A stretch of 64,000 bases of DNA from Acidobacteriota bacterium. GTDB taxonomy: Bacteria > Acidobacteriota > Terriglobia > Terriglobales > Acidobacteriaceae. Every line of letters starts with the position of its first letter. The first letter of the stretch is position 1. The position numbers and the translations under genes were made by a program. The stretch spans positions 124,001 to 188,000 of the forward strand of contig JACPYL010000012.1 in the NCBI GenBank assembly GCA_016196065.1, read 5' to 3'. The notes beneath the pieces were generated by a model. That model did no database searches. It saw nothing but the letters and a program-made list of their open reading frames with translations, and had not been told where the DNA came from. Below, in pieces: positions 27,189-36,021 of this stretch.

Positions 27189-27578
27189 TTATTCCGGCAC
27201 CTCGACGCCACCGCCTGAACGAACCGAAAGCTTGAATACATGTCGTAGTTCCCGTCCACGAAGGGCTTTCACAGACGGGGCTTGGACAATTGCAACAGTC
27301 GGTACAAATGCGGGGGCGGAAGCAAAGACCTCATATTCCTGCGGGGCAACATCGAAGCTTGCTCGTCCCTGAGAATCGGTCGCGGAGACACCGTCCTGAA
27401 CAATTCGAGGTTTACTGCCAATCGGGATAGCCCAATGCTGCACCTGAACTGATGCCCCAGCTATCGGTGCTCCACTGGAGTCTTCGACGACGACAAGCAG
27501 GGTTGGCGATGATTGTGCCAACAACATTGAAGTTATTAGCACGAGTGACCCGACGGCGAGAACAGCGTTTACGCGCAT
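27189..27578 (-). CDS. Secreted carboxypeptidase-regulatory-like domain protein
   Basis: 129 residues from ATG 27578: a signal peptide (MRVNAVLAVGSLVLITSMLLAQ), then one beta-sandwich domain of the CarboxypepD_reg type (LLVVVEDSSGAPIAGASVQV, TDSQGRASFDVAPQEYEVFASAPAF). These domains usually attach to other surface proteins; here one stands alone. The longer frame to 27755 would translate the palindrome E2 and is rejected. Confidence 0.7.
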   Translation of the reverse strand: MRVNAVLAVGSLVLITSMLLAQSSPTLLVVVEDSSGAPIAGASVQVQHWAIPIGSKPRIVQDGVSATDSQGRASFDVAPQEYEVFASAPAFVPTVAIVQAPSVKALRGRELRHVFKLSVRSGGGVEVPE

Positions 27579-27661
27579 TTCTTGCACCCAAATTCCCGAC
27601 CCGTCCAAAAGATCGCAGGGGACCCGGTTGCGTACACTATATGCCAGTTGCTTTACCAAAT

Positions 27662-27760
27662 GACTGTTGTTAATCGCGATTACACTCATTGACCCACGGG
27701 TCACATCCCGGCCCGGCCCGTGGCGGGAGCAGTTGGTGCTAACGCGTGTTAACAACAGTC
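27662..27760. repeat. Cassette-border-like palindrome E2 (full, 99 bp)
   Basis: Ends GACTGTTGTTAATCGCG and the inverse CGCGTGTTAACAACAGTC pair over about 25 bp including a GATTACAC/GTGCTAAC block. The middle holds GC-rich inverted parts (CCCACGGG, CCGGCCCGGCCCG). Size and two-block arms resemble an integron attC site, but the canonical GTTRRRY core is not present. Confidence 0.65.
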
Positions 27761-27798
27761 TCGTAGCGCAACAATCTCGCCAGCTATAATCCCTGCCA

Positions 27799-28356
27799 AT
27801 GGGCAGACGCGCGATCTTGGGGTTGATCTCATTGTTCGTGAGTGCTTCTCTGGAAGCGAGTGCTCAATCTAAAGCCAACGGTCTATGTCAGCTCTCGACT
27901 CTCAAAGATGGCCAGACGGTCTCACTTCTCGGGAGAGTGGGAGATGCCCCTCACGACATGGTTTTTCTACCGGCCGGATGCACTGAGACGGTTGTGCTGG
28001 TGTATGCAGGTAATTCGGAGAGTGGCGAACTGAGCGAGAAGTTGGTCAAAGATAAGAACCTCGAACGCTTCGGTAAATACACCCGCGCCACCTACGGAAA
28101 AATCGGACGAAACGGGACGTGCGCGCAATGTGCTATGTACGAGGTCCGCGCCACGCTAACAGGAAGGCTAAACGTTGCTCCTGATGTCGTCCCGCAAGGG
28201 TTGTGGAAGGACAAGCTCGGAATGCTCCATGATCAGACTGGGAAGTTCGTAGGCCAAGCTGGCTTCGGCCATCCACCCATCTGGAAATACCGACTCGCAA
28301 TCGTGTCCGTGTCGAATGTTGAAGCAAAGAAGCTTCCAGAGCCAAAGATCGAATAG
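27799..28356 (+). CDS. Secreted hypothetical protein between palindromes E2 and E3
   Basis: 185 residues: a signal peptide (RRAILGLISLFVSASLEASAQ), then a compact domain (LKDGQTVSLLGRVGDAPHDMVFLPAGCTE, GTCAQCAMYEVRATLTGRL) with a CxxC. No family recognised. It starts 38 bp after E2 and stops 6 bp before E3, the packing expected of a gene cassette. Confidence 0.65.
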   Translation: MGRRAILGLISLFVSASLEASAQSKANGLCQLSTLKDGQTVSLLGRVGDAPHDMVFLPAGCTETVVLVYAGNSESGELSEKLVKDKNLERFGKYTRATYGKIGRNGTCAQCAMYEVRATLTGRLNVAPDVVPQGLWKDKLGMLHDQTGKFVGQAGFGHPPIWKYRLAIVSVSNVEAKKLPEPKIE

Positions 28357-28362
28357 CAGTTA

Positions 28363-28460
28363 GTTGGCGTAACATCGCCATTACACTAGTTTGCGCTTTC
28401 CTTTCGCCGACCTGGCGAAGAAACGGCGCAAGCTGGTGCTAACGCCTGATTACAACAACC
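28363..28460. repeat. Cassette-border-like palindrome E3 (full, 98 bp)
   Basis: Left end GGCGTAACATCGCCATTACACTAG and right end GGTGCTAACGCCTGATTACAACA pair imperfectly. Inside, TTTGCGC/GCGCAAG and TTTCGCC/GGCGAAG form two further stems, giving a long stem with bulges. Confidence 0.65.
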
Positions 28461-28501
28461 ATCTCGAACTAGCCATCGGAGAAGCGTATAAAGTTCTAGC
28501 A

Positions 28502-28716
28502 ATGCGAAGGCGACGCGTACTCACCGGATGGCGGCTGTGGACTGGCATGGGACTGGCCACAGTTGTTTTTTCTCGGGATGGTTCAGCCTCGCGAAAGTCT
28601 TCGCTCCACATGACTCACGTTGGGATATTTCGTGGTCTGCTGTCGGGTGGACAGTGGCAGCGGTAACTGCATTCGTCCTGCTAGGGACCTATCTTGATTC
28701 TGGCAGAAAGGGTTGA
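28502..28716 (+). pseudogene. Small membrane protein with a probable frameshift at a T6 run
   Basis: ATG 28502 opens MRRRRVLTGWRLWTGMGLATVVF. After the T6 run at 28566-28571 the good reading moves to another frame, SGWFSLAKVFAPHDSRW... VGWTVAAVTAFVLLGTYL, ending at 28716. Joined, this is a plausible 71-residue protein with two membrane helices. Either the gene is broken or the homopolymer is a sequencing error. It lies between palindromes E3 and E4. Confidence 0.45.
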
Positions 28717-28729
28717 TTCGGCCAGCAGG

Positions 28730-28762
28730 TCAATGAGTGTAATCGCCTGATTTCGACAGTTA
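28730..28762. repeat. Cassette-border-like palindrome E4 (partial)
   Basis: GTGTAATCGCCTGATTTC followed by GACAGTTATGG resembles the right end of E1-E3. The left end is not seen. Confidence 0.5.
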
Positions 28763-28788
28763 TGGTGCTCCCCCTACCGCGTCATGCA

Positions 28789-28817
28789 AGAGAAAAGCCG
28801 CCCAGACATCGGGCGGC
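28789..28817 (-). terminator. Minus-strand intrinsic terminator
   Basis: GCCGCCC-7 nt-GGGCGGC; on the minus strand the stem is followed by CTTTTCTCTT. It would end transcripts coming from the gene fragment at 28951-29067. Confidence 0.7.
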
Positions 28818-28950
28818 AGGTAATCGCGTTGAAGGAATTCGGACTCGGAGCAGCGGACACCCCCTGCATGATCAGTACTCAGCTGGAATCGTTGCCCATG
28901 CATAGCACTATCAGGCTCTAAGGGGATGCCGCAACCGCGGTTGCTCGCGC

Positions 28951-29067
28951 CTATTGCTGTGCCATCCAGCCATGGACAGCGCCAGAACCATCAAACCAGT
29001 TGCCGACCATTAGGCCGGCAGCGTTAATGCCCCATCCAGATGTCAGCGCAGCCCCCGTCGGCGTTCT
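28951..29067 (-). pseudogene. Fragment of an HAF-repeat extracellular protein
   Basis: The minus strand reads LNRTPTGAALTSGWGINAAG then LMVGNWFDGSGAVHGWMAQQ and a stop. The GINAAGLMVGNWFDGSGAVHGW rhythm is that of HAF/choice-of-anchor repeats common in secreted proteins. Nothing recognisable precedes it, so only the last repeat of a once larger gene seems left. Confidence 0.45.
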
Positions 29068-29126
29068 GTTCAGAAATACGATGTGACATGTTGAGCGTCG
29101 ATGGTGTCTATTAGACTTAGAACGAG

Positions 29127-29285
29127 ATGACGAAAAATGCGCCCCAACCTCGCAACATACACTTGATCTTTTTGGCGAAAAGGCCCAAGGAGTTTTACAA
29201 GATAGTACCTGAGAAACTGAGGGAAGGTCTCAGCACTCGCAACCAGGTAATCGCCGATCTCGACCGCGCGCAAAATCGACATTAG
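29127..29285 (+). CDS. Possible small protein, 52 residues
   Basis: ATG 29127 gives a charged frame (IHLIFLAKRPKEFYKIVPEK, then LREGLSTRNQVIADLDRAQN) ending one base before the next ATG. The close spacing suggests a pair with the 107-residue frame. No ribosome site or family is visible. Confidence 0.3.
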   Translation: MTKNAPQPRNIHLIFLAKRPKEFYKIVPEKLREGLSTRNQVIADLDRAQNRH

Positions 29286-29286
29286 A

Positions 29287-29610
29287 ATGGAAATCGTTGC
29301 GCTTTCTTATGATGATGCCAAGAAGGTGGTGACCGGTGGATGGCAAACTTTCGAGCAACGGTATTCCCGCTGTCCCGGCATTATGTTGCTGGCATTGTCC
29401 GCGTTGAATGGGGAGCAAGATCAGGCGCTGTTGTACAAAGGGAATTCATCCGGAATGCTCTGTGGCGAAGACAAGCTCCTGCTAATGATGAAGAAAGACG
29501 ACATTGGTCCGTTAAGAAAGAGGCTACTGTATCGGTCTTGTAATTTGGTGCGTTTGCTTTCGCGAGGGCTTGGTTGGCGAAAAAAACGACCGTACTTTAA
29601 CAACCTTTAG
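29287..29610 (+). CDS. Possible hypothetical protein, 107 residues
   Basis: It starts just after the stop of the small frame upstream and reads MEIVALSYDDAKKVVTGGW... with a basic C-terminus. It has no recognisable domain and no ribosome site of its own. It could be translated by coupling; it could also be spurious. Confidence 0.35.
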   Translation: MEIVALSYDDAKKVVTGGWQTFEQRYSRCPGIMLLALSALNGEQDQALLYKGNSSGMLCGEDKLLLMMKKDDIGPLRKRLLYRSCNLVRLLSRGLGWRKKRPYFNNL

Positions 29611-29625
29611 TTTTCTGTAAAGCTT

Positions 29626-31257
29626 ATGGATCGATCTCAATTGGCCGTGTTTTCGTCCTTAGTTCAGGCCGCGATTCGACTGACGCTACTAGGTTGTGGA
29701 ATTGCGGTCCCCTTAGCGGATGCCCAGACCGAACAAGTTCAGAATCAGGCACCAAGGGCTGGTGCGCACGTGGTCAGCGGTACTGTCACCAATTCTGTAA
29801 CCGGAATGCCGATCGCGCGTGCCTTGGTCGAACTTGATGCCCAAACTGTTCGTCACATTCTGACAGATGCCAGCGGCATGTTCCGATTCGAAAGTGTTCC
29901 GGAAGGTTTGGCAAAACTAGAAGCGGAAAGACCCGGCTTTTTGCAACCTTCCGATGTGGGAACGGAAATGAGACGTTCCGTTAGCGTACAGGTGTCGGCC
30001 GATGTCCAAGGCATTGTTTTGAAGCTTGTGCCACAGGGTGTGTTGGCCGGATATGTTCGCTCCATCCAAGGAATACCGATAGAAGCGTTTCCCGTTCGTG
30101 TGTACTACCGAAGCGTCGTTGACGGCAAGACACGATGGCAGAAGGCGGCTTCCTTGAGCTCGGGCGAGGACGGTTATTTCCGAGTCTTCGAAATGCCCGC
30201 AGAGTCGGTTGTTGTTTCCGCTGGCCCAGAGCTCTGGCGACCCCGCCCGCCCGGAGCAAAACATCTTGGATATCCATCTGTGTTTTATCCCAATGCAAGA
30301 GGGCGCGCGGCAGCCAGTGAGATCACTGTGACGCCAGGACAGGAGGTGCAGACCGACTTTTCCTTGAGTCAGGAGCCGCTTTTCGAAGTCTCAGGAGAAG
30401 TTGCTGGCCTTCAGGAAACCATCGACACAAAGGTCGAGTTGAGCAATAGTTCGGGAGAAGCTTTGCCTCTGGTGCAGGTCCACTCGGGACGGCACGACTT
30501 CTCCGCCTATGTTACCGAGGGTAGATATACTCTGCGGGCTTCAGCTGAGGTGGACGGTCAGGCATGGCAAGCGACAGTGCCTCTAACAATCACGTCGAAT
30601 ATGGTCGGGATTCGCGTTGTGTTGGGGCGCCGACCGCCCATTGCGGTGAAAGTGCGCAACGAGTCTACCGTCAACCACAATCAAAAGCCAAATCCGTTGA
30701 CCGCCGCAGTTACTCTGACCACAGGAGCACCATCTCTCAATCCGCTCCAGTTCGTAGCCCGACAATTGGCAAATGGGGATCAGACTTCCATGGTAGTTGC
30801 TGGTGTGGAGCCGGGGAACTATTCCGTTGAAATCAGCGCGTACGGCGCCTATGTAAAATCTGCCATCTCTGGTTCTACGGACCTCTTACACGATGAATTA
30901 CTGGTTCCGGAGGATGGAGGCGTTGCGCCCGTCGATGTTGTACTGAGCGACGATGGTGGTCAGGTTACCGGAAGCGTCAAGTTGCCTGAGCATGACAGTT
31001 CGGCTACCGTACTGTTGGTGCCCGAAGCCGGGTCATCCAAAGAAGTCCGAACTGTGATCACAGAGGCAACCGGCCAATTCGAGTTCGTACAAGTCCGCCC
31101 CGGAAGTTTTATTCTGCTTGCTTTCGATCGTGTCGAAAGTTTGGAGTTTAGGAATTCGGATGTGCTGAGCAGATATCTGTCGAGTGGCGTCCACGTCAGT
31201 GTGGCAGAGAGGCAGGTGGTAACAGCAAGCCCGGAATTGATTTTGTTTGACAAATGA
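29626..31257 (+). CDS. Large secreted protein with carboxypeptidase-regulatory domains, first of two
   Basis: 543 residues. The signal region (LTLLGCGIAVPLADAQ) is followed by several beta-sandwich domains; the first is VSGTVTNSVTGMPIARALVELDAQTVRHI...GMFRFESVPEG, a clear CarboxypepD_reg unit, with weaker units near 130-180 and at the C-terminus (GGQVTGSVKLPEHD... GQFEFVQVRPGSFILLAF). Such proteins are abundant in soil Acidobacteria and are thought to be surface or matrix proteins. The stop overlaps the start of the next, related gene by 4 bp. Confidence 0.8.
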   Translation: MDRSQLAVFSSLVQAAIRLTLLGCGIAVPLADAQTEQVQNQAPRAGAHVVSGTVTNSVTGMPIARALVELDAQTVRHILTDASGMFRFESVPEGLAKLEAERPGFLQPSDVGTEMRRSVSVQVSADVQGIVLKLVPQGVLAGYVRSIQGIPIEAFPVRVYYRSVVDGKTRWQKAASLSSGEDGYFRVFEMPAESVVVSAGPELWRPRPPGAKHLGYPSVFYPNARGRAAASEITVTPGQEVQTDFSLSQEPLFEVSGEVAGLQETIDTKVELSNSSGEALPLVQVHSGRHDFSAYVTEGRYTLRASAEVDGQAWQATVPLTITSNMVGIRVVLGRRPPIAVKVRNESTVNHNQKPNPLTAAVTLTTGAPSLNPLQFVARQLANGDQTSMVVAGVEPGNYSVEISAYGAYVKSAISGSTDLLHDELLVPEDGGVAPVDVVLSDDGGQVTGSVKLPEHDSSATVLLVPEAGSSKEVRTVITEATGQFEFVQVRPGSFILLAFDRVESLEFRNSDVLSRYLSSGVHVSVAERQVVTASPELILFDK

Positions 31258-32951
31258 GTCTTATGTTCCGCAAATGGATTCTGACAACGGTGCTAGTGGC
31301 GACTGCCGCATCTGCTCAGCCATCGCCTCCGCAGGCCCCGATGAAGTCCCGAATTTCCGGGACGGTGGTGGACGCCGTTCGCGGCGAGGTCCTTCCCGAT
31401 ATTGAGGTTTCCATTCGGGTGAACAGGGCGGAGAACGCGCTGCAATCTGTGGTCACTGGGTCAGATGGACGATTTGAGTTTGGCGACTTGGCGACAGCCA
31501 AGTACTCGCTCTCCGCTCGCGGGCACGGCTACCTGCCACAGGCGTATCAGCAACACCATGGGCTGGCTACTGCTGTTGTCACTGGACCTGGGTTCGAGTC
31601 GGAAAATTTGATTTTCGGGTTGAAGCGCGACGCGTCAATCTCGGGCACCGTGACGGATGGTGTAGGAGCCCCAGTTAGTTTGGCGGAAGTCTTGCTCTTC
31701 ACGAGTTTGCCAGCCTTGACACAGGTAGTGAGGCTCAGGTCAAAACAGAAAACCGATGATGCAGGCCAGTTCCAGTTCAGTCACCTAACGGAAGGCAAGT
31801 ACTATCTGGCAGTATCTGCCCATCCGTGGTACGCGCGAGACGACTCCGAAGAGGCAGAAGGAAGCACCTCGCTCGAAGGTGAAAGAGGGCTCGCAATAGA
31901 AGAGTCCGCTCAGCCTAAGGAGGCCGTCTCCTCGCGGGGGGCGCCTATGCATTCCGAGTTGGACGTGGCCTTCCAGACACGGTACTACGTCAATGCCACA
32001 GAACCGGAACTAGCAACGCCGATTGTTCTAAAGCCCGCAGATCGGGCGACAGCGGATTTGCATCTTGTCGCCGTGCCTGCCATACGTCTTAAGATCCGAG
32101 GCGAACCCGGTTTCAAACACACGGCGGACCCCCTTGTTCTGCACGAGCGGATATTCTCCTACTCGCGGCAAGTTGTCTCCCAGAGCTTCGATCAGGACGG
32201 TGCAGAACTGGACAGCTTGGCACCAGGACGCTATCGCCTAGAACTTCCATCGCAAGGAGCGGGCGGCCTGCCACAACAGCAAATGATTGACTTGGTTGCC
32301 GATGCGGAGGTTATTCCCGGTGAAAGTAGCAAGTCCGTCAGCAGTGTTACGGGCAACGTATTGCTCGACGGAACCGAAGTGTCATGCCAGCGCTGCAATA
32401 TTCAGCTTCTGAGCCTGCCCTCTGGCGAAGCGTTTGTAGCTCGAAAAACTCCCAAGGGCTTCGAGATCGACGGAGGTGTGCGACCAGGTGTCTATTTTGT
32501 TTTAGCACTCAGCCCTGAAGACGACTATTGGGTCAAAGAGATTTCTGCGGTTGGCGCCCGAGTCTTCGGAAAACAGGTCGAGATCCAGTCCGGAGCACCC
32601 GTTCGATTATCCATAGTCATGACCAAGAATGCCGGGACGGTTGATGGGCTCGCCCTCCGCGGCGGCAAACCCGTCAGCCAAGCTGCTGTGTTTCTCGTGC
32701 CGAATGATCCCGCGCACAATCTAGACCGTTTTCGCTTCGACCAGAGCGATAGCGACGGAAGTTTTACATTCCGACGGATACTGCCCGGCGACTATACGGC
32801 CTTTGCAGTTGCTGAGGGATGGGACTTAGAGTGGACGAATCCGGCTACGCTTGGGCCTTACCTCGGCGGCGGTGTGAGAGTGCGAGTTCAGCCAGGAAAT
32901 AAAATTCGCCTTGAACTTACGGTCCAATTGCTCGCGGGCGTTTCCAACTAG
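31254..32951 (+). CDS. Large secreted protein with carboxypeptidase-regulatory domains, second of two
   Basis: 565 residues, coupled to the preceding gene through an ATGA overlap. Signal peptide (ILTTVLVATAASAQ), then CarboxypepD_reg units: ISGTVVDAVRGEVLPDIEVS...DGRFEFGDLATAKYSLSARG, ISGTVTDGVGAPVSLAEVLL, and a final GTVDGLALRGGKPVSQAAVF...GSFTFRRILPGDYTAFAVAEG. Domain order and end match the first gene, so the pair arose by duplication. The 3' end lies 34 bp from the end of the casposon polymerase. Confidence 0.8.
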   Translation: MSLMFRKWILTTVLVATAASAQPSPPQAPMKSRISGTVVDAVRGEVLPDIEVSIRVNRAENALQSVVTGSDGRFEFGDLATAKYSLSARGHGYLPQAYQQHHGLATAVVTGPGFESENLIFGLKRDASISGTVTDGVGAPVSLAEVLLFTSLPALTQVVRLRSKQKTDDAGQFQFSHLTEGKYYLAVSAHPWYARDDSEEAEGSTSLEGERGLAIEESAQPKEAVSSRGAPMHSELDVAFQTRYYVNATEPELATPIVLKPADRATADLHLVAVPAIRLKIRGEPGFKHTADPLVLHERIFSYSRQVVSQSFDQDGAELDSLAPGRYRLELPSQGAGGLPQQQMIDLVADAEVIPGESSKSVSSVTGNVLLDGTEVSCQRCNIQLLSLPSGEAFVARKTPKGFEIDGGVRPGVYFVLALSPEDDYWVKEISAVGARVFGKQVEIQSGAPVRLSIVMTKNAGTVDGLALRGGKPVSQAAVFLVPNDPAHNLDRFRFDQSDSDGSFTFRRILPGDYTAFAVAEGWDLEWTNPATLGPYLGGGVRVRVQPGNKIRLELTVQLLAGVSN

Positions 32952-32985
32952 CTTTTGGGTCTCAAGTCTCTTTTGTGAAAGCAAA

Positions 32986-35979
32986 CTAATTTGATAATCC
33001 CTCTCTCGATTTAGTGACCTGCGAGGATTCACGCTCTAGTTCTTGCATAGTCTCTGCCAGTTGGGTGCACGTACTAGGGTGAACGCGTTCTCCCCGGCGC
33101 GCTTTGATAATCGTGTCGCGACTCAGGCCGGTTCGCTCCAGTTGACTCAGGGAGAAATCGTTGAGCCTCTTCACGAGTTCAGGGGTACATGGGCGAGTCT
33201 TGAGCGTTTGGTGCCGGTGATATCGGATAGGTCCGGTGTGTTCGAGCATGCTAGGGTCTTCGCCTTCCTGGGCTCGTCTCTCAATTTCCTTTCCGATAAA
33301 GACAAATGGTGTCATCGCCGTGATGGGACGACGCAACAACAATCCCCTGGTGTAGGCATCGCAGGGCTCGCCATTGGGGGAAAGGGATTTGTCTTCCGGG
33401 TGGAGGTGATGACGCCAGATCACGCTCGAAAGCGTTTGCGGCGACAGAATCACTCCATTGAACTCTTCCGACAGATGAACCGTGATCCCACTATGGATCT
33501 CCGTATACTCCCGCGTTATCCACTCCTCGGAATTTTTGCTGGCGGGCGCAATCAAAGTGCAATTGGGCGGAGGCTGAACGAGTATCGGCGACAACGCAAA
33601 ATTGTACGGTTTGGCTGCACCCGGATCGCGCTGCCGCAAAACCTTCAGCACATTTGGTGTAGTGATGCGAACTCGCATGACGGCGGGCAAATTGTCGAAC
33701 CACAATTCGCGTGAGAGGAGCGCATTCTCGGGGTTTTCGATATTGCGGAAATGGTCGTCAATAAGGCGCTGCCATACTTCCACGATCCATCGCGGATAAT
33801 CGGTGTCCTGATCTTTGCAGTCTTCTGGTTTATACCGGGGTCGTTTGTCGGGAACGAAGACGATGCCCAGGCCATGCTCACTTGGCTTGATGATTTCAAT
33901 GCTTCGTTTCCTTCTTGTATAAACGACATATCGTTTTGCCGATATTGCCAAGCCGTATAGTTGCTGTGGTTTGCCCTTACGATCAAGATTGCAGTCTTCA
34001 ATCTTAAGAATCTCTCCAACCACGCTCTTGTCGTATGGATTCAGTCGGTTGAGTTTTGCGCAAATCTCATCGACTTGTTTCCACTTTATCGCTCGAATGG
34101 CCGGTTTCCCGTCGCTAAGTTTGTGCTGTCCGCCGGGACACGGAACCAAGCCGCCGTTCCTGGAAGCGACAAAATGCATCGAGTCCGTATCGGTTAGCAA
34201 GTAAGTGCCGCCAAGGTCTTTGACCATGTGCTCCAGGACAGCCAAAATTAACCGGCCACCGGATGTAATCAGCGCCGCCGCTGGAGCGAATTGAAATTTA
34301 CCTGGGCGTTCAACCACAAATGTTGGCTGTTCGAATCTGTGATCGCCGGAAAATACTTCCAATTGTTTAGCGGCATTTTTTCCATACTCGTATTTGTTCA
34401 ATTCCGCAAAGATTCCGTACAGTGCGTTGGCGATTATTTTCAGTAGGAGATAGTGCGGATGTGTTTTTGGCAGTTTTTTCCGTTCTTCGATTACGGTGCG
34501 GAAGAAATCGTCTTTCTCAGGATCGAACGCCCGCGTGCCGATTACCGTGGGCTTCATCCCTTCCTGTACACCGTAGGAAACGAGCCTGAACGCTTGAAGG
34601 ATTTTCGGCGTGCGCCCGGTGGCGAGTTTGGACGCAGCCAGGTCCGGTCCGGCATACCAGATCGGCTCTTTTGAACTAATCGGGTTCAAACCAATGTTGG
34701 TGCTGCCAGTATCGTTATATAGAGCACGAACCGGGAGGATGTCTGCCGATGGCTCGACTAGGGCGAAAAAGCCCAGTTCCAGCCAAGTTGAAGGGGCAAG
34801 CACCGTTTCAACATCCACATCGTTCAACGTTTTCTGGGCGGCTTTAGTGCAGTATGCAACTCCAACGTTGGATGAAATTAGCAGGGGCCAGAGGCCGAGC
34901 AATCCCGCAACCGAAGGATACTCGGACGTTGTATCACAGACCACGATGGGCACTTCCTGATGCCGTATCCGAATTTCGCTGCGGCCTCCGTAGTACGCCT
35001 GCATGCACTTGCCTAGGATATGGTCTGGTAGATCAAACTTTCGGCGTGGCTGCTCGATACCCATTTCTTCCAGAAACGCTTTGGTGATACTGGCTGCACT
35101 CATGGCTCTTTCAGGCGGGAGCTTGAGTGGAAACCCGTCATATTCGAGTTTCATCGAGTTCAGTAGTGCAACGGTGCGTTCAACATCGCGTCGACCGTAC
35201 TCCAATTCCTTTTTTGTAACGCGGCCCGTTGGCTCATGGTCCATCTTGCCTTCAAGGCCAAAAGAAGCCAGAAAACCGCCGAGGGTCATGTGTCTATTAC
35301 GGAGTGCCCAGCCCAAAACAGAGAGATCAAGGAAACGCCCGCGATAGACCGCACGGTTGTTCGGATCTCCGCCTGCCAGGCTGATGAATGCCGAGCGCGA
35401 ATCCTTCGGCTTAATTCTCACTTTTGGCCGGAAAACGTCGGAGCCGCCTTTGCGCGTCCACAGAACCATCGACCATCCGGTGTTTTTGCTCTGAGCCTCG
35501 CGATACTCCAGCGCTAGTCGACTGAGGTCGAATGGGGCATTAAAACAAACGATGGAAGCCCCGGCCTGAATGGCCTCCCAGAATTCCCCGTCGACAAACT
35601 GGGTGCGCGACTGCACCAGAATTTCCTTCGGGCATCCCTCCTCTACGTCGGCGAGTTTCTTGTGCGCGAAATTGCGAATCAACCGGACTGACTCGGCGTC
35701 CAGATTGTCTGCATACACAAGACCTTCCTGCTGGCAGACGTATGTTCCATCCTTCAGTTCGCAAAATCGCCACCACAGAAAGTTGAGATCCTGGCGAATA
35801 CCGGTTGTGGTTTCACAATCGAAGACAAGCGCAAAATTTGCCCACTTGTCTGCTAAACGGCCCTCGCCATCCGGGCGTGGTTTTTCGTTTACTACTCTGG
35901 TGTGGACCCGAAGGAAGATGGGTGCCAGTTCGGATTGAATCTTGCGCGGATGGCGACTTCCGGAAAGACTGTCGGGCAT
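32986..35979 (-). CDS. polB: Family-B DNA polymerase of the casposon-like element
   Basis: 997 residues with complete exonuclease and polymerase cores. Exo I FDCETTT (D54, E56), Exo II FNAPFD (N147, D151) and Exo III YGRRD (Y261, D265) precede a YYGG motif (329-332), which in protein-primed enzymes links the two activities. Motif A is DTTSEYP (349-355), motif B KIIANALYG (514-522) and motif C TDTDS (596-600). Key residues are intact. After the core, about 150 residues end in a helix-turn-helix-like stretch (SRDTIIKARRGERVH). It likely copies the element. Third gene of the minus-strand set after the DNA-binding protein and HNH genes. Confidence 0.93.
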   Translation of the reverse strand: MPDSLSGSRHPRKIQSELAPIFLRVHTRVVNEKPRPDGEGRLADKWANFALVFDCETTTGIRQDLNFLWWRFCELKDGTYVCQQEGLVYADNLDAESVRLIRNFAHKKLADVEEGCPKEILVQSRTQFVDGEFWEAIQAGASIVCFNAPFDLSRLALEYREAQSKNTGWSMVLWTRKGGSDVFRPKVRIKPKDSRSAFISLAGGDPNNRAVYRGRFLDLSVLGWALRNRHMTLGGFLASFGLEGKMDHEPTGRVTKKELEYGRRDVERTVALLNSMKLEYDGFPLKLPPERAMSAASITKAFLEEMGIEQPRRKFDLPDHILGKCMQAYYGGRSEIRIRHQEVPIVVCDTTSEYPSVAGLLGLWPLLISSNVGVAYCTKAAQKTLNDVDVETVLAPSTWLELGFFALVEPSADILPVRALYNDTGSTNIGLNPISSKEPIWYAGPDLAASKLATGRTPKILQAFRLVSYGVQEGMKPTVIGTRAFDPEKDDFFRTVIEERKKLPKTHPHYLLLKIIANALYGIFAELNKYEYGKNAAKQLEVFSGDHRFEQPTFVVERPGKFQFAPAAALITSGGRLILAVLEHMVKDLGGTYLLTDTDSMHFVASRNGGLVPCPGGQHKLSDGKPAIRAIKWKQVDEICAKLNRLNPYDKSVVGEILKIEDCNLDRKGKPQQLYGLAISAKRYVVYTRRKRSIEIIKPSEHGLGIVFVPDKRPRYKPEDCKDQDTDYPRWIVEVWQRLIDDHFRNIENPENALLSRELWFDNLPAVMRVRITTPNVLKVLRQRDPGAAKPYNFALSPILVQPPPNCTLIAPASKNSEEWITREYTEIHSGITVHLSEEFNGVILSPQTLSSVIWRHHLHPEDKSLSPNGEPCDAYTRGLLLRRPITAMTPFVFIGKEIERRAQEGEDPSMLEHTGPIRYHRHQTLKTRPCTPELVKRLNDFSLSQLERTGLSRDTIIKARRGERVHPSTCTQLAETMQELERESSQVTKSREGLSN

Positions 35980-36021
35980 CGGTTCTCAATCCGACTGCTG
36001 CGCGGCATCCTAAACTTCAGT

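Noticed and set aside
25783-28762. A classical integron
   Set aside because: No tyrosine integrase gene and no GTTRRRY core; kept only as a cassette-like pattern.
33043-33714. Long plus-strand open frame opposite the polymerase gene
   Set aside because: It lies fully inside the polymerase gene on the other strand; composition is that of an antisense shadow and no motif is present.
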